From: Methylovorus sp. MM2
Lineage (GTDB): Bacteria > Pseudomonadota > Gammaproteobacteria > Burkholderiales > Methylophilaceae
Assembly (NCBI RefSeq): GCF_001648895.1
Contig: NZ_LXUF01000001.1
Location: 682,001-746,000, forward strand
DNA: 64,000 bases
Reading direction: 5' to 3'
The notes beneath the pieces are model-generated. The model searched no databases. It was given only the letters and a program-made list of their open reading frames with translations, and was not told the DNA's origin. Shown here piece by piece: positions 26,616 to 35,966 of this stretch. A program made the translations under genes and the position numbers. Position 1 is the stretch's first letter. Each line of letters begins with the position of its first letter.

Positions 26616-28334
26616 ATGATTATTTTAGGTTTGTCTGGGGCTTTGGGGCATGACTCCTCTGCGGCTATTCTGGTTGATGGGAAAATTATCGCTGCGGCTG
26701 AGGAAGAGCGATTCACTCGCGATAAGCACGCCAAGAACACATTTCCTTATGAGGCTGCAAAATACTGTTTGAAAGAGGCTGGTATCACGCCTGACCAAGT
26801 CGATATCGTTGCTTTTCCTTACGCAGAGATCCCGCTGACATCAAAGGCGCGCTGGCATTATGCTAAGCGCTACTGGTATGCGCCTGATCGCGCACTAGAC
26901 GCCATATTCAATGGTAATCGCCGTTTCCGCCGTAACCGAGACAAGTCATTGAAGTTAATGGCCGATCTTGGCATTAATAAAGCGCGTTTTGTGCCAGTCG
27001 AACATCATCTTGCGCATGCGAGTAGTGCCTACCACCTAAGCGGATTCAAGGAAAAAACAGCCATCGTCGGTATTGATGGCAAGGGTGAGTACGCCACTAC
27101 TTTCTTCGGCTACGGTGAAAATGGCAAGATACACAAGATTAAGGAGTTCTATGATCCTGACTCACTGGGCGGTATGTATGGTGCAATCACCGAGTATCTT
27201 GGGTTTGAGATGCTCGATGGTGAATTTAAAGTCATGGGCATGGCGCCTTATGGCGATGCCAGCAAATACGATCTATCACGTCTGGTCAGTTTTAAAGATG
27301 GTGAATTGAAGATCAATACGGATTTCGTCAATGTCGTCGGTCTGCGCCGTTACAAAGAAAAAGGTAAAGGCTATTACTTCACGCCAGAATTGATCGAATG
27401 GTTGGGCCCTAAGCGTGAAGGCGATGAGATCGATGATCCGTACATTCACTACGCAGCCTCTGTGCAGCAACTGCTTGAAGATGTCGCTTTGCAGATGATC
27501 GACTATTACCTAGGCGATATCATCCGCGAGACGGGACGTATTGCGATGGCCGGCGGCGTGGCACTTAATGTCAAATTGAATCAGCGCATCATTGCGATGC
27601 CGCATGTAAAAGAACTATTTGTGCAACCCGCCTCTGGCGATGCGGGCACGGCATTAGGGGCTGCAAGTTTTGTTGCTGCAGATGTCGGTGAGACGGTCGA
27701 GCCGATGCGCCATGCCTATCTCGGACCATCCTTTACAAATGAGGAATGTGCTGCTGCTTGTGAAAGCCACCCTAAAAAACCGGAATTCCAACGTGTTGAT
27801 AATGGGGCTATCAAAGCTGCTGAGTTGTTGGCAGCAGGTAATCCGCTTGCGTGGTTTCAAGGGCGCATGGAATTTGGACCGCGTTCACTAGGCTGCCGTA
27901 GCATCTTAGGTGATCCAAGTCACCCCGGTGTTGCAGATCGCATCAATGCGCAGATCAAGTATCGTGAAAGATGGCGCCCATTTTGCCCAAGCATGTTGGA
28001 TCGGGTGGCTGAGGATATCTTGCAGACCAACCATCCTGCGCCTTATATGACGTTCACGTTCGATGTGGCTGACCATTGGAAACCACGTATTCCAGAAGTG
28101 GTGCATGAGGATGGTACTGCGCGCGCGCAAGTTGTTACTAAAGAGACTAATCCTCGTTATTACGCACTCATTGAAGAATTGGAGCGTTTACGCGGTGTGC
28201 CTGTGGTGTTGAACACCTCATTGAACCGCCGTGGCGAACCGATGATCTGTAGCCCTGAAGACGCGCTCAATATGTTTTATGGGTGTGATCTTGAATACTT
28301 GATGATGGAGGATATTCTAGTGACGAAGGCCTGA
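26616..28334 (+). CDS. NodU/CmcH-family carbamoyltransferase (LPS core)
   Basis: O-carbamoyltransferase of 572 aa that uses carbamoyl phosphate and ATP to carbamoylate a sugar hydroxyl. The N-terminal Kae1-like domain has LGLSGALGHDSSAAIL and the metal-binding HHLAHASSAYHLSGF. The C-terminal part has FGPRSLGCRSILGDP and KYRERWRPFCPSML. P. aeruginosa carries a carbamoyltransferase in the same place of its core locus, linked to 7-O-carbamoyl heptose; I infer the same role here. I use ATG 26616 (MIILGLSGALGHDSS), the usual N-terminus. GTG 26586 would lie inside the preceding gene. AAGG sits 11 bases before the ATG. Confidence 0.9.
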   Translation: MIILGLSGALGHDSSAAILVDGKIIAAAEEERFTRDKHAKNTFPYEAAKYCLKEAGITPDQVDIVAFPYAEIPLTSKARWHYAKRYWYAPDRALDAIFNGNRRFRRNRDKSLKLMADLGINKARFVPVEHHLAHASSAYHLSGFKEKTAIVGIDGKGEYATTFFGYGENGKIHKIKEFYDPDSLGGMYGAITEYLGFEMLDGEFKVMGMAPYGDASKYDLSRLVSFKDGELKINTDFVNVVGLRRYKEKGKGYYFTPELIEWLGPKREGDEIDDPYIHYAASVQQLLEDVALQMIDYYLGDIIRETGRIAMAGGVALNVKLNQRIIAMPHVKELFVQPASGDAGTALGAASFVAADVGETVEPMRHAYLGPSFTNEECAAACESHPKKPEFQRVDNGAIKAAELLAAGNPLAWFQGRMEFGPRSLGCRSILGDPSHPGVADRINAQIKYRERWRPFCPSMLDRVAEDILQTNHPAPYMTFTFDVADHWKPRIPEVVHEDGTARAQVVTKETNPRYYALIEELERLRGVPVVLNTSLNRRGEPMICSPEDALNMFYGCDLEYLMMEDILVTKA

Positions 28335-28346
28335 CGCTAAGGCCTT
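28326..28346 (+). terminator. Weak stem-loop at the end of the carbamoyltransferase gene
   Basis: AAGGCCT and AGGCCTT form a perfect 7-bp stem with a seven-base loop, followed by TTCT only. The gene's stop codon lies in the loop side of the left arm. It probably ends the waaG-to-carbamoyltransferase transcript incompletely. Confidence 0.4.
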
Positions 28347-28386
28347 TCTGCCAGCATTTCCAGATACTTTCCTAAATACCCTTTAT

Positions 28387-28416
28387 TTGACGATGGGCTC
28401 TGTTTTAGAGGATAAT
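28387..28416 (+). promoter_or_regulatory. Sigma-70 promoter of edd-eda
   Basis: TTGACG (28387-28392, five of six consensus bases) and GATAAT (28411-28416, five of six) are separated by 18 bases. Transcription should start near 28423, about 23 bases before the edd ATG. Confidence 0.7.
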
Positions 28417-28445
28417 TCAATGTTTTATCAAAGCCGTTTTTGTCC

Positions 28446-30263
28446 ATGAAACAATCCCTCATCGAAGTCACGCAGCGCATTCAGGAACGGAGCGCGCCAA
28501 CCCGTAAGGCATATCTACAAAGGGTTGAGCATGCTATCCATACGCCACGCGGTGCTGACCGCCTCGGCTGTGCTAACGTGGCTCATGCTTTTGCCGCCTT
28601 ACCCGCTAATGACAAACTTCGCGTAGTGGCCCAGAAAGCGCCTAACATCGGTGTGGTCACGGCTTATAACGATATGCTCTCTGCCCATCAGCCTTATGAG
28701 CGCTTCCCGGATATCATTCGAGATGAAGCGCGTAAATGGGGTGCTACAGTGCAAGTTGCAGGTGGCGTGCCTGCGATGTGTGATGGTGTTACACAAGGTG
28801 AACCAGGCATGGAACTCAGCCTGTTCTCTCGCGATACCATTGCGATGGCTACGGCTGTTTCCCTCTCCCATGATGTGTTTGATGCGGCGTTATTGCTTGG
28901 TGTCTGTGACAAGATCGTGCCCGGTCTATTGATTGGTGCGCTGCAATTCGGTCATCTGCCCTGTGTGTTTGTCCCAGCCGGGCCAATGAGCACTGGCATC
29001 GATAACACCACAAAATCCAAAGTACGTGAAAAATACGCGCAGGGGCTCGTTGGCCGTGATGAGTTGCTGGCCTCAGAATCTGCTGCCTATCATGGGGCAG
29101 GCACCTGTACGTTTTACGGTACAGCGAATAGTAACCAGATGCTGCTTGAAGCTATGGGCTTGCATGTGCCGGGCGCAGCATTTATCCATCCGCATGCTGG
29201 TCTACGTGAAGAGCTTACGCGTGAATCTGTGCGTACGGTGCTTTCTATCATCCAAAATCAGCGTTTCACGCCTATCGGCCAATTGGTGAATGAGAAGGTG
29301 ATCGTCAACGCGATGGTTGCCCTTTTGGCGACTGGTGGCTCAACCAATCATGTGATTCATTGGGTGGCTGTAGCACGTGCCGCAGGTATTATTATCGATT
29401 GGACTGATTTCTCTGATCTTTCAGACAACACGCCATTGCTTGCTCGCGTCTATCCGAACGGTAAGGCCGACGTGAACGAATTCCAGAATGCGGGTGGTCC
29501 TGGTTTTGTCATCCGTGAATTATTGGATGCAGGTTATATGCACAGCGATGTTTCATCTGTGGTGATCGGTGGTTTGCGAGATTTCTGTAAACAGCCAGCG
29601 CTTTTTGAGGGTGAAGGCTTATGTTGGGTCGATTTGCCAGAGCAAACGCCAGACGATACGATCGTGCGTAACACAGAGCGCCCATTTAGTGAGTCTGGCG
29701 GTTTAAAACTGCTTACCGGTAATTTGGGGCGTGGCGTGATCAAGATATCCGCTGTGCCTGAGGACCGGCAGATCATCGAAGCGCCGGCTATTATTTTTAA
29801 TGGCCAGGAAGAGTTATTGGCAGCCTTTGAAAATGGTGAATTAGAGCGTGACTTCGTTGCTGTCGTACGCTTCCAAGGTCCAAGTGCTAACGGTATGCCT
29901 GAACTACACAAATTAACACCGCCTTTATCTGTATTGCAAGGTAAAGGTTTTATGGTCGCTATCGTCACCGATGGTCGTATGAGTGGTGCATCAGGCAAAG
30001 TGCCTGCGGCGATTCACGTAAGCCCGGAGGTCACCTCCGGCGGCCCGCTTGGCAAAGTGCGCGATGGCGATATCATCCGCCTCAATGGGGTAGTCGGTAC
30101 ATTGAATGCATTAGTAGATTCAGATGAATGGGCTAAGCGTGAAGTTGTGACCATTAGCGACCAGCAACGTAATGGTAATGGTCATGGCATGGGTCGTGAG
30201 CTATTTGGCGGTATGCGCAAAAACGTATTAAGTGCAGAACAGGGCGCAGTAACTTGGCTATAA
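28446..30263 (+). CDS. edd: 6-Phosphogluconate dehydratase Edd
   Basis: Fe-S dehydratase of the Entner-Doudoroff pathway: 6-phosphogluconate to 2-keto-3-deoxy-6-phosphogluconate. The 605-aa protein matches E. coli Edd (603 aa) throughout: [63 protein letters not shown], and the C-terminal [21 protein letters not shown]. The cluster-ligand cysteines (in [13 protein letters not shown] and the GTCTFYGTA segment) are present. I use ATG 28446; an in-frame TTG two codons earlier has no better context. No strong ribosome-binding site is visible. It lies 62 bases upstream of eda. Confidence 0.95.
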   Translation: MKQSLIEVTQRIQERSAPTRKAYLQRVEHAIHTPRGADRLGCANVAHAFAALPANDKLRVVAQKAPNIGVVTAYNDMLSAHQPYERFPDIIRDEARKWGATVQVAGGVPAMCDGVTQGEPGMELSLFSRDTIAMATAVSLSHDVFDAALLLGVCDKIVPGLLIGALQFGHLPCVFVPAGPMSTGIDNTTKSKVREKYAQGLVGRDELLASESAAYHGAGTCTFYGTANSNQMLLEAMGLHVPGAAFIHPHAGLREELTRESVRTVLSIIQNQRFTPIGQLVNEKVIVNAMVALLATGGSTNHVIHWVAVARAAGIIIDWTDFSDLSDNTPLLARVYPNGKADVNEFQNAGGPGFVIRELLDAGYMHSDVSSVVIGGLRDFCKQPALFEGEGLCWVDLPEQTPDDTIVRNTERPFSESGGLKLLTGNLGRGVIKISAVPEDRQIIEAPAIIFNGQEELLAAFENGELERDFVAVVRFQGPSANGMPELHKLTPPLSVLQGKGFMVAIVTDGRMSGASGKVPAAIHVSPEVTSGGPLGKVRDGDIIRLNGVVGTLNALVDSDEWAKREVVTISDQQRNGNGHGMGRELFGGMRKNVLSAEQGAVTWL

Positions 30264-30325
30264 CGGTTGACCAAAGCAATCAATTGCCAGTAAAAAAATA
30301 AGTTAATTAAACGACAGGTGTCAAT

Positions 30326-30952
30326 ATGAATACATTAGATTTAGCGAATTACGGCCCGGTTATCCCAGTGATCGTCATCAATAAAGTCGAAGATGCAGTG
30401 CCTATGGCTGAAGCTTTGTTGGCTGGTGGCATCAAAGTGCTAGAGGTAACATTGCGTACGCCAGTGGCTTTACAAGCGATGGAGGCTATTGCCAAAGCCG
30501 TACCTGATGCGATTCTCGGTGCTGGTACAGTGCGAAATATTAAAGATGCTCAAGCGGCAAAAGATGTCGGCTGTACATTCGCCGTGAGCCCAGGTTATAC
30601 AAGCGAGCTTGGTCTGGCTGCACGCCGAATTGGTTTGCCCTTATTGCCAGGTGTTTCGACTGGTAGCGAGATCATGCAGGCCAATGCGGATGATTATTTC
30701 TTTCTCAAGTTATTCCCTGCTGTAGCAGTCGGCGGCATTAATTTATTAAAAGGTTTTTCTGGCCCGTTCGGTGATGTGAAATTCTGCCCGACTGGTGGCG
30801 TTACGGTTGAGTCTGCACCACAATTTCTGGCTTTGCCTAACGTTGTAGTGTGTGGTGGCACATGGTTGACGCCTGCTGATGCAGTGGCTAAGAAAGATTG
30901 GGCACATATCACTAAGCTTGCGCGTGAAGCGAGCGCCATTAAGGCTGCCTAG
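30326..30952 (+). CDS. eda: KDPG aldolase Eda
   Basis: Class I aldolase that splits 2-keto-3-deoxy-6-phosphogluconate into pyruvate and glyceraldehyde 3-phosphate. The 208-aa protein has the active-site Glu in LEVTLRTP, the Schiff-base Lys in FFLKLFPA, and the phosphate-binding FCPTGGV. With edd it forms a two-gene operon ending in a strong terminator. In ribulose-monophosphate methylotrophs this pair completes the cleavage phase of formaldehyde assimilation, consistent with the proposed lineage. Confidence 0.95.
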   Translation: MNTLDLANYGPVIPVIVINKVEDAVPMAEALLAGGIKVLEVTLRTPVALQAMEAIAKAVPDAILGAGTVRNIKDAQAAKDVGCTFAVSPGYTSELGLAARRIGLPLLPGVSTGSEIMQANADDYFFLKLFPAVAVGGINLLKGFSGPFGDVKFCPTGGVTVESAPQFLALPNVVVCGGTWLTPADAVAKKDWAHITKLAREASAIKAA

Positions 30953-30996
30953 TTTAGTAAGCACTAACTTTTAAGTGACTTTGAACGTGAGAAATC

Positions 30997-31037
30997 AACC
31001 TGCACTGAGCAGCTATTTTGCTTACTGCAGGTTTTTT
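30997..31037 (+). terminator. Rho-independent terminator of edd-eda
   Basis: AACCTGCA pairs with TGCAGGTT. The stem continues, after one C-C mismatch, with six further pairs (TGAGCA/TGCTTA, one G-U) around a short loop, and six T residues follow. It lies 45 bases after eda. Confidence 0.85.
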
Positions 31038-31049
31038 AACGGGCATTAA

Positions 31050-31727
31050 ATGCGCGATATCAAACCATATAAAACACTAGTTTTTGATTGTGATGGCGTT
31101 ATCCTCAATTCCAATCAGCTGAAGATTGAAGCTTATTATGCAACGGCCAAGAACTATGGCGCAGATGATATGCAGGCTCAAGCGTTAGTGGATTATCACA
31201 TTAAGTTGGGCGGTATTTCACGCTTCGTCAAGTTCGACTATTTTCTAAAAAGTATTCTTCAAACCACCGTGACCGATGATGCGATTCAAGCCTTATTACT
31301 CGATTTTGGTAAAGAGGTAGAGCGGAGGTTACTGCATTGCGAAATCGCACCCGGATTGGAAATTCTACGAAATGAAACATCGGATATTCCATGGATGATG
31401 ATTTCTGGCGGTGATCAAAATGAACTCCGTAAGATCCTAGCGATTAGAAAAATCGATCATTACTTTGATGCAGGGATTTTCGGTAGCCCTGATAATAAAG
31501 ATCAAGTATTGGCTCGTGAAGGCTCGACAGGAAATTTACAGATGCCTGCATTATTCATGGGTGATAGCCGCTATGACCATGAGTCTTCTACACGGGCTGG
31601 GTTGGATTTTATCTTCATGAGCGACTGGACGGATTTCCCTGAATGGGAAACCTATTGCGCCGAACATGGCATATCGATTCTCAAGAATGTCGGCATGTTA
31701 AGAAAAGACTGTTCGAACAATGTCTGA
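31050..31727 (+). CDS. HAD-superfamily hydrolase in the LPS locus
   Basis: A 225-aa phosphatase-like protein with the four HAD motifs: nucleophile D13-C-D15-GV, motif II near MISGG, a conserved Lys downstream, and GDSRYDHESS as motif IV. The cap insertion after motif I (about 20-95) is of the beta-phosphoglucomutase type, unlike the capless GmhB. The substrate is unknown. The eight-base overlap with the following kinase-like gene and the setting suggest a sugar-phosphate connected with LPS core or O-chain synthesis. Confidence 0.75.
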   Translation: MRDIKPYKTLVFDCDGVILNSNQLKIEAYYATAKNYGADDMQAQALVDYHIKLGGISRFVKFDYFLKSILQTTVTDDAIQALLLDFGKEVERRLLHCEIAPGLEILRNETSDIPWMMISGGDQNELRKILAIRKIDHYFDAGIFGSPDNKDQVLAREGSTGNLQMPALFMGDSRYDHESSTRAGLDFIFMSDWTDFPEWETYCAEHGISILKNVGMLRKDCSNNV

Positions 31728-32430
31728 CTCTTCTTTTGAACAAATAAAGAGCACGCCACGATGGACATGGCGGACCATCGCAAGCCATCTATTAGTTAAA
31801 GATGCATATGACCATATCTGCGCGCAGGCTGAAGTGCTTGAGCAAGACAAACATGGCATCAAGGTCTTACGTTTGGTTGATGACGATATACTCAAGATAT
31901 TCAGGGTAAAGCGTTTAATCAGTAGCGCCAGCATCTATTCTTATGCGCGCCAATTTTGTCGAAATGCTGCGCGGCTTCAAGTGTTAGGTATACCCACTGT
32001 TCAGATCAAACAGCTTTATCATTTTGCAGACTCAAAGAATTCTGCTGTGCTTTATCAGCCATTGCCGGGGAAAACGATACGCCAGTTGATCGCGGCTAAT
32101 GAGGCCGATGATGCATTATTTAGGCATCTGGGAGCATTTGTGGCCAGGCTTCATTACCTTGGCATTTACTTTAGGTCGTTACATTTCGGTAATATCGTCC
32201 TTACACCAGAACATCAATTGGGGCTGATTGATATTGCGGATATGAGTATTTTTCCCTGGAAGTTAGGCAATGTACGGCGCGAAAGAAATTTTCGTCATCT
32301 GGTCAGGGTAAAAGAGGACTGGGTGGGATTAAATGACAGTTGCAGAATAGCCTTCCTAGAAGGATATGAAAGCGCAAGTGCATATCGTCCTAGTAGTCAT
32401 CTTTTACTAGATCAGAAGCAAGATCATTAA
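31720..32430 (+). CDS. Kinase-like protein (toluene-tolerance/LPS kinase type)
   Basis: A 236-residue protein with the fold cues of small RIO/BUD32-like kinases: ILKIFRVKR (possible ATP lysine about 60), LHYLGIYFRSLHFGNIVL as the catalytic-loop region, and LGLIDIADM as the metal-binding strand. Where kinases have HxD, this reads FRS, so the catalytic Asp is replaced by Ser. I recall Pseudomonas core-locus proteins annotated as toluene tolerance with similar wording, but cannot check. It overlaps the HAD hydrolase gene by eight bases and is followed six bases later by a GT2 gene. Confidence 0.68.
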   Translation: MSDSSFEQIKSTPRWTWRTIASHLLVKDAYDHICAQAEVLEQDKHGIKVLRLVDDDILKIFRVKRLISSASIYSYARQFCRNAARLQVLGIPTVQIKQLYHFADSKNSAVLYQPLPGKTIRQLIAANEADDALFRHLGAFVARLHYLGIYFRSLHFGNIVLTPEHQLGLIDIADMSIFPWKLGNVRRERNFRHLVRVKEDWVGLNDSCRIAFLEGYESASAYRPSSHLLLDQKQDH

Positions 32431-32435
32431 ACGAT

Positions 32436-33347
32436 ATGCTAACCCCATCATTTATGCCTAAATTTCAATCTGTTACTGTCATTATCGTTAATTACAATAC
32501 CGCTAAATATATTACGGGTTGTATCGACTCCCTATTTAAGCAGCGTGGGGTAGAGCTTCAGGTAATTGTCGTCGATAACGCAAGCCATGATAACAGTGTC
32601 GTTCTATTGCAGCAGCGGTATGCAGAGCGCATCCATTTGATTCAAAGTAGTGAGAACTTGGGTTTTGGCCGGGCAAATAATCTTGCGGCCACGCATGCTA
32701 CTGGCGATTTTTTATTATTGTTGAATCCCGATGCTCTGCTCACTGATAGTGAAGCAATTATTGAATTGATTGCTTTTATGACGCAGTCGCAGGGGTATGG
32801 CATGGTTGGCCCTGCGATATATGAGCCTAGAAAGCACAAAGTCGTTAAGCCCAGAATGAGTTACCCGTTGCAGAAGCAACTAAAAGCCACGTATAAGTTA
32901 AATGGTTTGCCAGGAAGCATAGCCTGGCTTTTGGGTGCCTGTCTGCTGACGAAAACTTCGATATACCGCCAGATTGATGGATTTGATCCGGATTTCTTCT
33001 TATATGGAGAGGATGTCGATATTTGCTTGAGAATAAGGCTGGCTGGATATGCCTTGGGTTATGCGGATGATGTGAGAATAGAGCATGTTGCTGGAGCTAG
33101 TGAAGTAGGGGCGGTTTCTTATGAAAAATGGTTGCGTAAGAAACGAGGCTATTACCTTTTTTGCAAGAAGCATTATGCTCGAGAGGATATTCTCCGTATT
33201 GTGAAGACCGTGGTGCGTGGCATAAAAACCAATCTCTTTTTTCTGAGGCTTGCTGGAAGGTTAAAGCTTAAAAAAGAGTCGGTTATCAAAGAGCGAACCG
33301 ATAGGCTGATGGCGACATTAACTGCCGCCAATGAATTAATCGAGTGA
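32436..33347 (+). CDS. Glycosyltransferase family 2 (rhamnosyltransferase-like)
   Basis: Inverting GT-A transferase of 303 aa. It has the family start VTVIIVNYNTAKYITGCIDSLF, VVDNASHDNSV, the NPDA metal/nucleotide site, and the acceptor-side motif FFLYGEDVDICLRIRLAGY that is typical of WbbL/WapR-type rhamnosyltransferases. The C-terminal part is basic with possible membrane contact. The start could be ATG 32436 or ATG 32454; neither has a clear ribosome-binding site. It ends the plus-strand LPS block, facing the GT-C gene across 26 bases. Confidence 0.85.
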   Translation: MLTPSFMPKFQSVTVIIVNYNTAKYITGCIDSLFKQRGVELQVIVVDNASHDNSVVLLQQRYAERIHLIQSSENLGFGRANNLAATHATGDFLLLLNPDALLTDSEAIIELIAFMTQSQGYGMVGPAIYEPRKHKVVKPRMSYPLQKQLKATYKLNGLPGSIAWLLGACLLTKTSIYRQIDGFDPDFFLYGEDVDICLRIRLAGYALGYADDVRIEHVAGASEVGAVSYEKWLRKKRGYYLFCKKHYAREDILRIVKTVVRGIKTNLFFLRLAGRLKLKKESVIKERTDRLMATLTAANELIE

Positions 33348-33373
33348 TTATTCTGTTTATTGGTTGATGTTGG

Positions 33374-34912
33374 TTATTTAATCTTGGATAAGATAATAAT
33401 CTTGGGTTTATTTTTAGAAGTAAATTCCTTGATGATCTTGTAGTCAAAATGATTGAGCAAATACGCTTGCTGTTCTGGCTTTTCTTTCGGGATATGGATG
33501 ACTAGGAAATCGTGTTGTGTGAGCGAGCCATCATTGATCGCGCGTTCTACCATGTCCCAATAAGCTACGCCTCGTTGGCCTAGCGGTAGGTCTGCGTAAT
33601 ATCTTAATCTTGCATTATCGTAGAATATTTTCTGGTCACTTTTTGCATATGCTTGAACCCACGTAACAGCCTCTTTCTCATATGCGTAGCCATGTCGTTT
33701 GGGTTGAAAGATATGGGCGAGATTCAGGCATGCCAGAATCGCGATTAGGGCTAATATCCATGTAGCCTTTTTATTGTCTTTACTGATCTTCGCCTTTTCA
33801 TACAGCGCAGCCAAGCTAAATGACGCGAATGTCATCACAATAAAAGCGACAGGGATGGCATACCTTCCTGCCAATATAAAATTGGCCAGCAAGCTGATCA
33901 GCATATTCACAATAGAGATGACGCCAGCCCAGATGAGCACTGTTCGCGCTTCTGCACTGATCTGCACATTCTTTAATTTCGATTGAAATGCACTAAGCAA
34001 AAAGCTTATCCAGCCAGCTGTGCCTGTTACTTTTCCAAAAATGACAGCGAGCATGGTGAGCAGCAGGCCTTGCATGCCGTAATCGGATAAGAACTCTCCT
34101 AGAACCTGCTTTCCTATGGTGTGTGCTTTATCAGTGAGCCCTTGTGAGATCTGAATATATACGTGATGTATATAGGAGAAGATGATTTGAATCTGTTTGA
34201 TGTTGCTATTCTCTAATGAAGTCATCGTCAGCAAAATGCCTGCGATGACGACAATACCAATCAAACTAAGCGAATATGCGGATAATAATTGGTAAAAACG
34301 TTGGGTCAGAGTGCGCTGCGGCTGGAGCATAATGGCTAGCGGCATTAATGCTAGAAATGTCAGCCCCTCAGTTCTGAATAAGGTCGCGATGATGCATGTG
34401 ATTTGCCATGCCAGTGCATGTCTCTGAGTATTGTCGCGATAGAATTGCAGAAAATATCCCGAACTGATTAGAATAAATGCCCAAAAACCCTGATCACGCA
34501 AAATCAATGGCAGGGTATCACCAATAATATAGGTATTGCTAAATAGCAGGATTGCTCCGGCAATCACTGTGGTATCCGTTCCGCCCGCTAACCGGATAAG
34601 CCGAATGAATGCATAGGTGGTAAGCGCAAAAAAAACAATCGAGAGTAAGTGTGCCGATGTTTCTAAAGTCAGGCTGGTCAGCATACTCAGTACTGCAACA
34701 AGTGCTGAGTAGAATGGCCATGGATAAAGATTTAACCCTGCGGCCCATTCATGGTGGGAGAAGTACTTTGCTACTTCAAGATACAGTACGGCATCATCAT
34801 TGATTCTTCCCTGCTCCAAACAAATGACTGTCCATGTCACTGTCATCGCGAGCAGAATAAGTGCTACATCCAGCCAATTATCAACAACACCGAATATTTT
34901 TTTTGATAGCAT
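33374..34912 (-). CDS. GT-C (GT39/ArnT-like) multi-pass membrane glycosyltransferase
   Basis: A 512-aa integral membrane protein with about ten to twelve hydrophobic segments. An acidic pair in the first periplasmic loop (NDD, 38-40, followed by AVLYLEVAKYF) is the usual metal/catalytic site of GT-C enzymes that use lipid-linked sugars. The C-terminal soluble part is small. The sugar and acceptor are unknown; LPS core or lipid A decoration in the periplasm is plausible. It is last in the hldD-gmhA-hldE-waaF direction, 18 bases after waaF. Confidence 0.7.
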   Translation of the reverse strand: MLSKKIFGVVDNWLDVALILLAMTVTWTVICLEQGRINDDAVLYLEVAKYFSHHEWAAGLNLYPWPFYSALVAVLSMLTSLTLETSAHLLSIVFFALTTYAFIRLIRLAGGTDTTVIAGAILLFSNTYIIGDTLPLILRDQGFWAFILISSGYFLQFYRDNTQRHALAWQITCIIATLFRTEGLTFLALMPLAIMLQPQRTLTQRFYQLLSAYSLSLIGIVVIAGILLTMTSLENSNIKQIQIIFSYIHHVYIQISQGLTDKAHTIGKQVLGEFLSDYGMQGLLLTMLAVIFGKVTGTAGWISFLLSAFQSKLKNVQISAEARTVLIWAGVISIVNMLISLLANFILAGRYAIPVAFIVMTFASFSLAALYEKAKISKDNKKATWILALIAILACLNLAHIFQPKRHGYAYEKEAVTWVQAYAKSDQKIFYDNARLRYYADLPLGQRGVAYWDMVERAINDGSLTQHDFLVIHIPKEKPEQQAYLLNHFDYKIIKEFTSKNKPKIIILSKIK

Positions 34913-34930
34913 GGTTATTTAATCGCGTTT

Positions 34931-35962
34931 TCAGGAAGCCAGATTGAGCGTTCGCGCAATGCGATCAGGGTATAAATGTTTTAAGCAGTTTAAATGCCCA
35001 AGTGGGCACTCTCTTTTAAAACATGGGCTGCATTCCAGATTCAGGTAATGTACAACGGCTTTGCTACTCATGGGGGGCGTATGGTGGGGGTCAGATGAGC
35101 CATATATTGCAGACAGTGGCTTATCTAATGCTGCTGCGACGTGCATAAGCCCAGAGTCGTTACTGACAATGGCCGAGCATAAAGACATCAGGTCTACTGC
35201 TTCACCCAGCTTTGTTTTTCCGCCCAAGTCCAAACACTGACGATTGGTAAGCTGGTTGATTTGCTGAATCACGGGAATATCTTTTTCTGAGCCGAATAGC
35301 CAGACACTCCATTCATTTGCCAATGCTTCATTAGCGACTTCTGCGTAATATTCCGCAGGCCAGCGCTTTGCCTCCCCATATTCTGCCCCTGGACATAAGC
35401 CCAGGATTTTTGATCCGGATGGTACATGGTTAAGCCGTTTAAGCGTTGCTATGGCATTTTCCGGGTTTGCGATAATGTGTGGGATAGGTAAATCAGTAGG
35501 GAGTGTCTGAGTTTTTGATAATCCCAATGTGACAAATCGATCTACGGTACGCGGCAGTTTCTTTTTATCCAATGGGCGAATGTCATTTAGCAGCCCGTAT
35601 CTTTTTTCTCCCAGAAACCCGGTACGTGTAGGGATATTGGCGGCAAATGGCAGGATGGCTGATTTTAATGAGTTAGTGAGTAGAATCGCCTGAGCATAGC
35701 CTTTTTTTCTTAGCTGGCGGCCAAAGCGGATACGCTCCCCAAGTGCAAGCTGACCGTGTTTGAATGGCAAGGCTATGCCTTCATGTACTTCTGGCATACG
35801 CTCAAGTAAGGGCAGTGTCCATGCAGGCGCTGCGACATCGATCTCGCAGTTGGGATTATTCGCTTTTAATGTTTTGAACAGACTTTGTGCAAGTACCATG
35901 TCACCTACCCACGATGGACCGAGTACCAATATTTTCTCTTGTGAAGAATATTGCGCAGTCAT
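34931..35962 (-). CDS. waaF: LPS heptosyltransferase II WaaF
   Basis: GT9 enzyme that adds the second heptose of the inner core. The 343-aa protein has the typical WaaF start ILVLGPSWVGDMVLAQSLFK, LLTNSLKSAILPFAANIPTRTGF, the GLCPGAEYGEAKRWP donor site, and SNDSGLMHVAAAL near the C-terminus. It follows hldE by four bases. No Shine-Dalgarno is visible before the ATG, which suggests coupling to hldE. WaaC, the previous enzyme, is 13 kb away on the same strand. Confidence 0.94.
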   Translation of the reverse strand: MTAQYSSQEKILVLGPSWVGDMVLAQSLFKTLKANNPNCEIDVAAPAWTLPLLERMPEVHEGIALPFKHGQLALGERIRFGRQLRKKGYAQAILLTNSLKSAILPFAANIPTRTGFLGEKRYGLLNDIRPLDKKKLPRTVDRFVTLGLSKTQTLPTDLPIPHIIANPENAIATLKRLNHVPSGSKILGLCPGAEYGEAKRWPAEYYAEVANEALANEWSVWLFGSEKDIPVIQQINQLTNRQCLDLGGKTKLGEAVDLMSLCSAIVSNDSGLMHVAAALDKPLSAIYGSSDPHHTPPMSSKAVVHYLNLECSPCFKRECPLGHLNCLKHLYPDRIARTLNLAS

Positions 35963-35966
35963 GTGC

